NCBI GenBank assembly: GCA_030562195.1
Contig: JAUJPP010000012.1
Coordinates: 9,238,001-9,302,000, forward strand
DNA length: 64,000 nucleotides
From: Nipponacmea schrenckii
Taxonomy: Eukaryota; Mollusca; Gastropoda; Lottiidae
Direction: 5' to 3'
Every line of letters begins with the position of its first letter. Within the stretch, counting starts at the first letter, position 1. The position numbers and the translations under genes were made by a program. The notes beneath the pieces were generated by a model, which was given only the letters and a program-made list of their open reading frames with translations, was not told where the DNA came from and searched no databases. This document shows positions 1 through 11,100 of the stretch, in pieces.

Positions 1-723
1 TTAAATACCAGACAAAGTACTTTGAGTAGAAATGTTGAAGTAATAAACCCCCCCACGGAAAGACAAAACTCTGACCAAAATATAATTGAGATGATTATGG
101 GTTTAAGAAAAGATATTGCAGATCTCCGAACTGAAATGAAAGAGCTGAATATTAAAGAAGAGGTTGAGCTGATAAAGAAAGATATTGCAGAATTAAAGGA
201 CGAAAATAAACAATTGAGGCAAAATTTAGAAAATATTGAAAACCAAAAGAGACAAAATAATCTCATATTCTATGGGGTTAAAGAAGGTGAACAGTATGAA
301 ACTAGTGTTGATAGTGAACAATTAATCAGCGACCTAATTGTTAATGAAGCCAAAGTCGATATTGATGAGCAGAATTTACAAATGAATTTCGATCGGGTCT
401 ATAGAATTGGCAAGAAAAGGAGTTCACAAGCTGGTGTGAGGCCTATTTTAGTTAAATTCACAACCCAACGAGTAAAAGAGTTAATACTTACAAAAGCAAG
501 AAAAATACTCAAAAACTCAGGTATATCTGTGTCAGAAGACTTTCCTGAACATGTTCGGGTGATAAGAAAAGCGCTCATCCCACACTTGATTGAAGCGAAA
601 AATGAACAAAATAAGAGAGCAAGATTAAGTTACGATAAACTGATTATAGAAAGTGAGCCCTTCACAATAGACTTAGAAACAAATCAACTTGTATCTCTTC
701 GTAAAAAACAAAAAAAACAATAG
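1..723 (+). CDS. LINE ORF1 protein, N-terminus outside window
   Basis: The frame is open from base 1 to a TAG at 721-723 (240 codons) with no in-window AUG needed, so the N-terminus lies to the left. Codons about 30-85 form a charged heptad-rich stretch (alternating K/E with I/L), a likely coiled coil. It is followed by an RRM-like block starting NNLIFYGV near codon 86, and a C-terminal basic region resembling the C-terminal domain of L1-type transposase_22 proteins. In LINEs this protein trimerises and coats the element RNA in cytoplasmic RNPs. The function is assigned by architecture; sequence identity to L1 ORF1 is not obvious. ORF1 and ORF2 lie in the same reading frame, separated only by the TAG. 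Confidence 0.8.
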   Translation, partial: LNTRQSTLSRNVEVINPPTERQNSDQNIIEMIMGLRKDIADLRTEMKELNIKEEVELIKKDIAELKDENKQLRQNLENIENQKRQNNLIFYGVKEGEQYETSVDSEQLISDLIVNEAKVDIDEQNLQMNFDRVYRIGKKRSSQAGVRPILVKFTTQRVKELILTKARKILKNSGISVSEDFPEHVRVIRKALIPHLIEAKNEQNKRARLSYDKLIIESEPFTIDLETNQLVSLRKKQKKQ

Positions 724-3700
724 CAACAAGATGGCCATCTCGAATGGCCTGGGAAAACAAACACTTCGAATGTTTCTTATATTACCGTATCATCATGGAA
801 TTGTCAAAGTTTTCGTAGACATATTGACACTACAGATGTGCTTGAACTTATACGCTCATCAACCATTACTGGAATTTGTGAGACTTGGATTTATGAAAAT
901 GATATTGATATCAGTGATAAAGTTTCAACGCATAAACAATATATAAACTGTAGACAGAAAGGCAAACATGGCGGTCTATTAGTGTTTGTTTCCAATGAAA
1001 TATGTGATGGAGTTCATAGAATATACGAAGAAGTGGAAAATCTCATCATATTGAAGTTAGATGGAACTTTTTTCAATTCAAGTAATGATATTATCATTTT
1101 GTTCACATATGTCTCACCTGAAGGATCTACTATCTATAACAACTATAATGGAACAACTCTAAATGTTATTGAAGAGACAATACTAAATCTAAGGGCAGAT
1201 TTTGGAGAGGTATGCTTTATATTAGCTGGTGATTTCAATAGCCGAACTGGTGGATTCCACGATTTTATATCAGATGACAGCTTGGAACATATCTGTGATG
1301 TTGATATATATGTACCTGACGATTTTAGCATCAAACGAAACAATCTTGATAGTGTTGCGAACAATCTAGGAAGGCAACTTTTGGAAATCTTAAAAATAAA
1401 TGGTATTCATATATTGAATGGAAGATTCCCTGGTGACATAAATGGTAACTATACGTGTACAGCAAATGGTGGAGGTAGTGTTGTCGACTACATCGCAGTT
1501 TCTTCTGCTCTATTTCCCATGGTATGTGACTTTTCTGTTCTCGATTTGGACGAATCTGATCATTTTCCAGTTCAATGCAGAATACGATTCGAATGCAGTA
1601 TATACGATGAACAAAAAACTTGTGACCACAGACTTGCTGACTATCCACACTGCAACCTAAACAAGTATAATCATCAAGAGTGTATTGAGAAACTATGTGA
1701 TAACATCTCGTCTAAATACTTCGATACTATTATAGATATATCGAACATTGATATTGATTCAATAATAACTGATCTTAATACAGTAATTTATAGAGCTTCC
1801 AATTGCATTCAACAAAAGCACAAATGCAGTAGAACTAAACCTGCTCAGCCACATTGGTTTGATACAGACTGTGAACAACTAAAACTAATTAAATATGAGG
1901 CCTTAAAGAGTTTCAGAAGATCGAATGGGAAATGTGATTTATCAAATAACATTCAGACTCGGAAAAATTTTAAAAATTTATGTGATCTTAAAAAGAAAAC
2001 ATATATCAACAAATTAAAGGAAGACATTCAAAATAAAATTGACAATTCAAAAGATTTCTGGAAAATCGTAAAAGATGTGGTAAATGAAAAACCAAAATAT
2101 AATCAAATCCAGCCACAAGAATGGTACAAATACTTTAGTGAACTGCATCAGTGTAATACTATAGCAGATAATACAGAAATGGTGGATTTTGTGGAATATC
2201 ATGATCTTGGTTGTGAAAATTGTGAAGGAAACAAACCTCTAGAATTAAATTCCACCATTTCAGACTCAGAAATCTATAACAGTATTTCAAACATGAAAAA
2301 TTCAAAATCACCTGGTATTGACGGCATCAGTATTAATATCATCAAGAACATAAAACATACCATTGTTCCAATTCTCACAAATGTGTTTAATAAAATATTT
2401 GACACCGGTGTTTTCCCCACAGATTGGACAACTGGAATAATATGTCCATTACACAAGAAAGGGCCAAAAACCCATGCGAGTAACTACAGAGGTATTACAT
2501 TACTACCAGTTATTGGAAAGATATTTGCTAAAATTTTAAATACAAGACTCAACAGATGGTGCGAAGAAGAAAATTTATTTATCGAAAATCAAGCTGGCTT
2601 TAGAAAAAATTATAGCACTATAGATAATATCTTTACCTTACAGGGCATGGTAAGAAATATTTGTCCAAGAAGGGTGGGAAAATGTATTGCTTATTTATTG
2701 ATTTTTCCCGCGCATTTGATTCCTTGCATTTTGACTATCTGTGGGCATCATTACTAAAACTAGGAATACATGGTAAATTTCTTAAAATACTTAGAAACAT
2801 GTACGCAGATTGTAAATCATGTGTTAAAACACCAAATGGTTTAACTGAAGTATTCAAATGTTGTATTGGTGTGCGACAAGGATGTGTTTTAAGTCCTGTA
2901 CTGTTTTCTATTTTCATAAACCAATTTGTAGATGTGTTAAGATCCCATAATTGCAGAGGTACATATGTGTCAGAATCGTATGAAAATGTATTTTCCCTGC
3001 TCTTTGCAGACGATATAAGCAATGTCTCAGACACTGTCTGCAACTTACAAATCCAATTAAATGCTATAGAAGATTTCTGTACAAAGTTTGGCATGTCTGT
3101 GAACAAAGAGAAAACTAAAATTATGGTTTTCAGAAACGGTGGGCCTCTGAGAGGTTATGAAAATGGCATCTCAGCGGAACGCAAATTGAACATGTGCCTA
3201 GGTACAAATATTTAGGTCTCACATTTACACCAAAACTAGTGTGGTCTTGTGCTAAAGAAACATTAGCCAATCAATCGGAGAAAGCATTGAACATGATCAA
3301 ATGTCTAAGCAATAAGTTAAATGGAATTCCCATTAAATTAGCCACCCAAATGTTTGATAAACAAATTACTCCCATCCTAACTTATGGAGCAGAAATATGG
3401 GGTCATACCTATTCAACAGTCATAGAAAATGTGCAAATAAAATATTTTAAGTATGTACTTAAACTACCAAAATATGCTTGTAATGAGGCCGTTTTAGGTG
3501 AATGTGGACGAAAACCCTTGTTTTATTATTATTCTGTAAAGTGTTTAAAATATTGGATAAGATTATTAGAAATGGATGATAATAGATTACCCAAACATAT
3601 GTATAACCTTATGGTAATATATGATAGCAATGGCCGTCAGAGCTGGGCAACGAATGTCAAACATTTATTGTTTTCCTATGGATTTGGTTATGTATGGTTA

Positions 3701-4018
3701 GCCCAATCAGTTGGAAATGTTCAAGACTTTATGTATATTGTAAAACAGCGTATCTCAGATTGTTGCTTTCAAGAATGGAGACAAAATGTATGTAATAATT
3801 CAGTTCTTAGAGATTATTATTGTTTTAAATCACAACTTGAACCAGAGAAATATTTATTCAATAATTATGATAAGTTTGATAGGGCTCTATGTATGTTTAG
3901 ATGTTCTGCACACAAATCATTTACAGAAATAATGGCCAACACTGATTCAACTATAGTAAGAGCCATTAGTAAATTCGTTTTTAAAGCATTACAAAGTAGA
4001 GCTCTTGAGTGTAAATAA
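724..4018 (+). pseudogene. LINE ORF2 endonuclease-reverse transcriptase with two frameshifts
   Basis: The N-terminal endonuclease is recognisable from SSWN near 790, GDFNSR at 1228-1245 and SDHF at 1555-1566. Reverse transcriptase follows: the SPGIDGI block at 2305-2325, FIDFSRAFDS from about 2694, RQGCVLSP from 2874, and the catalytic FADD at 3003-3014. The thumb and C-terminal region run to the stop at 4016-4018. The reading frame changes near 2652-2660 and again near 3155-3165; each change fits loss of one base, since conserved protein blocks continue in the next frame. The product would nick DNA and prime reverse transcription at the target, but this copy cannot make it intact. The frame is open directly after the ORF1 TAG at 721; the first in-frame ATG is at 838, after the SSWN block. 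Confidence 0.92.
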
Positions 4019-4137
4019 TTACAAATGTTATTTCTTCATTTTATATGATTGTCTTCTTTTTATTATGTATATTTGAAATGTATGTTCCATGGGTCATAGA
4101 CCTTGAAAACAATAAACTATTATTATAAAAAAAAAAA

Positions 4138-4372
4138 GTCGCCAACTCGACAACTCGACAACGCGACAAAACAGCGCGACAAGTCGCGGATGGCGGGTCA
4201 CCAACTCGGTGGATTTTTTTGGCGACTTGTCGAGTTGGCAACTTTCGAGTTGGCGACTTGTCGAGTTGGCAACTTTCGAGTTGGCAACTTGGCGACCTTG
4301 AAATCCGGCGAGTTGGCGACTTGTCGAGTTGGCGACTTTGAAATTAGAGGGCGCCAAGTCGCGGTTAACAAA
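4138..4372. repeat. GC-rich palindromic short-module array
   Basis: About 235 bp built from short modules such as gtcgccaactcgac and its reverse complement gtcgagttggcgac, plus a cgagttggcaacttt variant. The left part (4138-4190) is in one orientation and the right part (4215-4345) in the other, so the block can fold back on itself. It starts exactly where the LINE A tract ends. Its GC content is much higher than the surroundings. All overlapping open frames come from the repetition and are not coding. Confidence 0.75.
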
Positions 4373-5114
4373 TGGCCACAATCGGCTTCCATACCATTAT
4401 ATAACGATTTTTTTCTCTTTGAAAGGGAGTTTCTGCGAATGAATGGGTTCACTGACCTATATCTATGTCGGTCAACACTAAATCTGTCATCCATGATTTG
4501 AATACGCCTTTGGTGAAATTTTAAACCAAATATTCAAATTTCATGATAATGTTTTTAATAGGCGCCCCAGGCATTCTGACTTACGTAAATGGCCATGCCT
4601 TTATAAGCCAGAACGAAACTATCTTTCTCCAGTACCAGTCACATGCAAACGTGAGTACTCACCTAAAAGTCGTATTATTTGGCTACCTTAAGGCTAACTA
4701 CTTGGAAATATATTTCTTGGCTTATAAAGGCTCGTGATATTTTGAACTCTGTAAAATCTAAAACACAACGTGAAGCATTAAACTATATATTTTTGAACGG
4801 AGTTATCATCACTCAAGGCAGGACCTTCGCATCAGATCACGGCCACATACAAAATGGGGTATATTAACAAGTGCTTTGTCACAGGATGTTATTTAAATAG
4901 TGCTCGACGGACGACGCGTCGACGTGTCATAAAGCTATAGTACGAAGCTAGTGGAAAGAAAAACGCAAATGTAAATAAAATAAAATTGTGAATATTTTAA
5001 TTTCCCTAAAAATATAATTTGTGTTTGATATGTATTTCAGGATAATTTATGATGCATTATATATTATATAGAGGGCCAATATGGACCTATATATATATTT
5101 ATTGTTTATTACAG
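4373..5114. other. TANGO2 upstream region, no gene recognised
   Basis: No protein-like open frame is convincing here. A perfect 10-bp palindrome cgacgcgtcg lies near 4912-4922. The stretch ends in a pyrimidine-rich tract and cag (5105-5114), a plausible splice acceptor, so the TANGO2 start codon probably sits 11 bases into its second exon and a 5' UTR exon lies further upstream. The promoter is not identified. Confidence 0.4.
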
Positions 5115-5125
5115 GTCATTTTGAA

Positions 5126-8100
5126 ATGTGTATATTATTTCTATATGTAAATAATGAATGTCAACCAGAAGAGTTTCAACTAATATTAGTAAACAATAGA
5201 GATGTAACATGGGACAGGCCTACCAAACTTGCTGATTTCTGGTCCAATAACTCAGACTGTATTTCAGGTCAGTTTAATTGTGATTCCAATTTGATTCCAT
5301 TCATAAAATCAAAGTAAGTTTAAATACATAGTAAATTATATGTTAAGTTATAATCATGTATTTTACTAAAGTAAACTATCGGATACATGTGTATTAACTA
5401 AGTTTGTTGTATGAGATTTTTGTAACATTCTCAGAAAAGTGTAAATCAAACTTAAATTTTCTAACATTCTAGGTTTAGATGATAAGCCTGGTAAAGATGG
5501 TGGAACCTGGTTAGGTCTGAATAAAAATGGTAGAATTGGTATCTTGTTGAATATACCAGAAACATTTCACAAAAATAAGGAAGGGAGAGGAAAGTATTTT
5601 CGCATTAAATGTAGTCTATTATTATAGCAATGGGCATTGAATGGTGATTAAATCTATGCACTGCATCATTCATGTTTGTAAAGAATTGTGTTTGTGGTTA
5701 AATACACTATTGCAAAAGCTGCTGTAACTCATAAACCACTACGTAAAACAACACTTCAGTTTGTTTTACTTCTCCAAAAAACATCCATCTGTGAATTGAA
5801 ATGGTGAAGATTATTGCAATAAGTGTCGCCATCACAAATCATTTAGAAAACCTTTTTGTTTTGAGCGAGATTCAGATTGATATGAACAGTATCTGAATGC
5901 AGCAGGAAGTCGGTATACATACTATTATTATTAATTTTTTTGTAGGATTCCTTGTGAGTAATTATTTAACTACACATGAAAGTCCTGAAACCTATATTAA
6001 AAATATTGCAGATATGAAAACAAACTACAATGGATTTCATCTGACTTTATTACATAAAAGGTATTTCAAAGATTTTGAGTGCACATGACTCTTATTACAA
6101 CCTACCAATTAATGGCTTGAAACTGTATACAAATTAAAGTCCTGCGAGTGGGTATTCTAGTTATTGATTATTTATAGACCGAAACCTACCACTGTAGAGT
6201 ATTCATTGACTGACATAGACAATCGAGTCTACTGTATTATAATTGTTCTGTTCCATTCTTGTTATGCGAATTACTTCCCTTCTTATGTGGGTAAAAAAGA
6301 ACCAGTGTTTTGATTCATACCAAGTCTTTTCACTAAAATTGAGTCGACCAAGATCGTACAACCACAGAAGCCTTAGCTCACATGAATTTCTCCGTTCTTG
6401 CAATAGTTGTAATTATAATCAAACTTCCCAAAGTTAAGCTTGTCTAATTTTTATACGCCCACATGAATATGTGGACGTATATTGTCGTCGGCCCTTGTCC
6501 GTGTCCATTTGTTGTATAAATAGTAGCTACAGTTTTCAATGGATTTAAATAAAATATTGGTGTAAGCATTAGAATTGATAAGGCGGCAATCAAGTTCGAT
6601 TTTGATGATTTTTTCGATGAACGGTTTTTGAGTTATTGCACCTGCCTCTATATTCTTTGTAGACACAATAAAGCGACAATTTTCAATGGATTTTTTGTTC
6701 CCCTCATTAATTAGAGCCAAAGTAAGCTTGCTAATTGATTAATCGGGGTTTCTAATAAATAATCCATGTATTCTCAAGTTCAAAAGACCTGTATGGACGT
6801 AGAAATGCTTGTGGAATCCATTTGACTCTGATCTGCTTTGAAACGCTAAATTTAGACTCCATGTTTGTTCACGTGACCAAATGACGGTATATGAATGTAG
6901 GCGTCTAAAACTTGATTTTGTATTTTATTATTAGTGAGTTGAAACTGATTTAGATTAATTCATAATGTTTTTAAAAATGATATTTAAACGTTTGATTGCC
7001 TTTTGCTAGAGATAATAAATGGAATACCAAAATGCCATTGTTGTTGTGGAGAATATTAAGGAATGTGGGCAATAACAGCAGCGTCCGGTTACGTCATGAT
7101 TTATCTTCCGAATTGACAGACTGGATGATCAAAAAAAAGATCAACGACATTTGAGACTTGACGTATATACCTATGTTAGTACCCTACCGTGGGAATTCCG
7201 GTCATAATTAGCCTAAATACGAGTTAATTAATGACACTTTGGACCATCTGGTATTTTTCCCAGTCATTAGGAAAAAGACTGTTGAGAAAACTTAATGTTT
7301 ATGTGAAATTGTTCGTTTTCTAATCATCTATAAAGCTCCGTGGATGTGCACGTAGAGCACTCTGGAAGATTATCCTGGATTTTTCATATATATATATATA
7401 GGCAACCCATCTTTAACAATGCTGATGTGTAGGCGTATGTAACCTTGCCTGGCAAGCTATCTTTCAATTTTAACATGAAATGGTTATGTTTTTAGGAATA
7501 GTAAATTTTATATGGAATATTTAACAAATTGGAGTGGAAATGCTCAGTTATCCAAAAGTGGAAAAGGTGAGAATCACATTTGTAATATCATGAGGTTCAA
7601 CCTAGAAATCACAACTCATTAATATGGTTGTCTGGTATACGATGCTTTAATGAGAGATGCACGTGCGCACAGATAAGGACATACCTACGTATGGTTTAGA
7701 CATGCGTAAAGGATGCAAAGGAAGAAGCTAAGCGCCAAATGTATATATAAAAATACTACACTCCTCCCTTTTTATACGCCCACATGAAAAGGTGGGCGTA
7801 TATTGTCGTCACCCATGTCCGACCGTCCGTCCGTCGGTCCGTCTGTCCACAATCGCTCATAAACACTCTAGAGGGCGCAATTCTTAACAGATTTTGATGA
7901 AAATTGATATGAGTGTTGATGATCACGCAAGGATGAACCCAATTGAAAATCAGCAAAATCGGAAAAATTTAGTATGAGTTCTTGCCCTTGTTCTTGAATG
8001 GCTCGTAAACACCCTATAATGTGCAATTCTTAACGGATTTTGATGAGACTTGGTGTGAGAGTTTGTTATAACTAAAGGATGAACACTATTGATAATCAGC

Positions 8101-11100
8101 GAAATCGAAAAATATTTAATATGAGTTATAGCCCTTGTTCTTAAAACCGCGTTCAATTTTAGCTTGTAAACACTCTTGAAAGAATAATTCTTAATGGATT
8201 TTGATGAAACTTGGCTTGAGTATTTATCACCCAAGGATGACCGCTATTGAAAATCAGTAAAATCGAAAAATATTTAGTGTCAGTTATTGCCCTTGTTTTT
8301 GAAAACGCGTTCAACTTTTGGGCTTATAAACACTTTAGAAGGCACAATTCATGATAAATGTTGACAAAACTAGCTGTAATTGTTTGTTATCACCCAGGGG
8401 TGAGCCCTATTGAAAATGAAAAATATCAAAATATATCTAATATGAATTATTTTCCTTGTTCGATTTTTGTCTTGTAAACACTCTACATGGCACAATTCTT
8501 GACCGATTTTGATGAAACTTGGTGTGAGAGTGTCTTTTAACTCAAGGATGAATCCTATTGAAAATCAGCGAAATCGAAAAATATTTAGTATGAGTTATTG
8601 CTCTTGTTCTTGAAAACGTGTTCAATCTTAGCATGTTAACACTCTAGAAAGAACAATTCTAAATGGATTTTGAAACTTGGTTTGACTATTTGTTTTTTCC
8701 CAATTGAAAATCAGATAAATCGAAAAATATTTAGTACAAGTTATTGCCCTTGTTCTTGAAAACGTGTTCAATTTTATGCTTGCTGATTTTCAATAGGATT
8801 TATCCTTGAGTTAAAACACACTCTCACACCAAGTTTTATCAAAATCGGTCAAGAATTGTGCCATGTAGAGTGTTTACGAGACAAAAATCAAACACGTTTA
8901 AAAGAACAAGGGCAATAATTCATATTAGATATATTTTGATATTTTTAATTTTCAATAGGTCTCATCCATGGGTGATATCACACAATTTCAGTGAGTTTTT
9001 TCAACATTGGTCATGAATTGTGCGTTCTAGAGTGTTTATAAGCCAAAAAGTTAAACGCGTTTTCAAAAACAAGTGCAATAACTGAAATTAATTTTTTTTC
9101 GATTTTCAAAAGGCTTCATCCTTGGGTGATAACAAATACTCAAGCCAAGTTTTATCAAGATCCATTAAGGGGGTTGACAAACCTAAACCTATGTACACAA
9201 AATAGACGATTTCAACCACTTCTGTTCCACCTATCTGAAATATTTAAATATCGATGGAAAGAGGGGACTTTCAGCTATCCAAAAATATAAAAATTATTTC
9301 TTTATGACAGCTCAACTTTGAGAAATAGGGTATGAAAGATGAACGAAAAAAACGTCAATTATTCCCTTAAAATTAGCATATCTATTAGGCTATTTAATAT
9401 AGAAGTTTGAAATTTTGCACAACACAAGTCTTCATGTATCTCTACAAAATTACGTTGATTTTTTGGAAAATTTTGTTTTGTTTTGAAGATATTGATAGAA
9501 ATCAAAATTTTGCGTGTGCATTTAAGAAAAATTGAATTTTTAAAAAACTATTCATTTTATAAAAAAAAAAGCCAACGTAAAGTTATAGAGGACATCGTAA
9601 ACATTAGCTGAAGCCAAAGTTTGTACAAATCGGATAAATTGTAAGCGAGATATGCTTTTGGAAAAATGGCAGTTTCTTTCAACATTTTGCAAACACATGT
9701 AAACCTTACGTAATTAACGATCATGTTGTTAATGGGATAATAGGCGTTAGAATACACTCGTCATACGGCTTATATTTGTGTTTCATTTTGACTATTAGTT
9801 AAATAAGTATGCATCCCACACTTCACCAAATTTTAAAAAGCCACAATAAAAATATATTCGGAATTTAAAAAAAAAGTGAGCCAGCGACGATTCCATTCAG
9901 TTTGAGAATAAAAGCGTCTGGTAAATCAACGCTAAAACATCGTTGTGGAATTCAACAGTAGGGGTCAAGGACGCGTGAAAACTCACATGTTAGAGTTACT
10001 TCCCTTTATATTTATACGATTTGAAACTCGCTTGATGGATGGCTCAAGCGTTTTATGATTAACTACTTAATTTTGGGGATTTATCGGATTTTAGAGGGAT
10101 TTTGATGTATAGGTAAGTCCACTGATGGATATATACTGTTATTGTCCAAATTTGAGTGAACTTAAAATTTTATGTTCGTTCTAACGCCTATTATCCCTTT
10201 AAAAGATTGTCTGTCATGCTGTAGAAATCTTTAATCATCTTTTAGGCATTGATATGCACCGATAACCACATAATCGGAGTGCTAAAACAATGGATTAGCA
10301 CATGTCAAAACACCCCTACCCTCCAATCATAAAATTTCTCTGTTAACATGTAACGTAAAGATTTATGTGGAATCACGTGACTCCCAATACAAATCTGATC
10401 GACAAACGCAATGTCATTGGACGAACGTAGAAAAGGTTTATTTAGCTGATGACGTAGTACTCAAAAATGTCAACAGACAACGTAATTTGTCTACATACAG
10501 GATTACCCCATTGTGTTCTATAAATAGATTATCTTTACGGACCGATATCTGACTAACTACTGAAGCGATTGAGCTAAAATTTTTACTAGATGAGTTTCTT
10601 TTAATGCCCAATAGAATGGATATCAACCTTATACGTTTCTTGATTGAAATACACCTCGAACGATAAGGTTGTCAACCCCCTTAAGAATTGTTCTTTCTAG
10701 AGTTCTTACAAGCTAAAATTGAACGCGTTTTCAAACACAAGGGCAATAACTGATACAAAATAATTTTCGATTTCACTGAATTTCAATAGGGTTCATCCTT
10801 ATGTTATTACAAATACTCATGCAAAAATTTTACAAAAAAATAAATAATTTTTTTTCTTCTCGAGGGATGCAAATTATTTTGTATAGCTAATGTACTGTTT
10901 TTGCTTACATTCTTGAATTACACGGGATGTAGGGTCGCCTGAAATGAGATAAAAAAAAACCGGAAGTTAATATTTGTCATGCAATATCAGCTTATCTATA
11001 GACAGCTGAGGTCAATGATATTCTACATCTCAAATGTCAAGGTCATTTAAGGTCAAGGTCGCGAGATATAGAGTTTTAAATTTTCGAAAAATTCGAAAAT

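Larger units (their letters stand above)
1..4137 (+). mobile_element. Non-LTR retrotransposon (LINE), 5' end outside window
   Basis: The order is ORF1 (coiled coil plus nucleic-acid-binding region), apurinic-type endonuclease, reverse transcriptase, C-terminal domain, a short 3' UTR with AATAAA at 4111-4116, and an 11-base A tract at 4127-4137. This is the plan of a two-ORF LINE. The conserved endonuclease and RT blocks suggest the Jockey/CR1/Nimb side of the LINE tree, but the clade cannot be fixed by eye. The copy is cut by the window edge and its ORF2 carries two single-base deletions, so it is an inactive but fairly young copy: long stretches remain open. The A tract abuts the GC-rich array at 4138. 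Confidence 0.93.
8786..10832 (-). repeat. Type A satellite array in reverse orientation, interrupted by a TTAA element
   Basis: Units here are the reverse complement of those at 7766-8785, so the two arrays meet head to head and form a long imperfect inverted repeat. The array breaks at 9165 with a TTAA-flanked insertion and resumes at 10685 at the exact next base of the unit (ccattaa | gaattgttc). It ends near 10830 against the CCGGAAGT-type element. Confidence 0.78.

Noticed and set aside
4041..4501. Overlapping open frames on both strands
   Set aside because: Created by the GC-rich module array; peptides simply mirror the DNA repeat.
5081..5125. Upstream ATG giving a longer TANGO2 N-terminus
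   Set aside because: It lies before a good acceptor (ttattacag to 5114), and family proteins begin at MC with Cys2, as from 5126.
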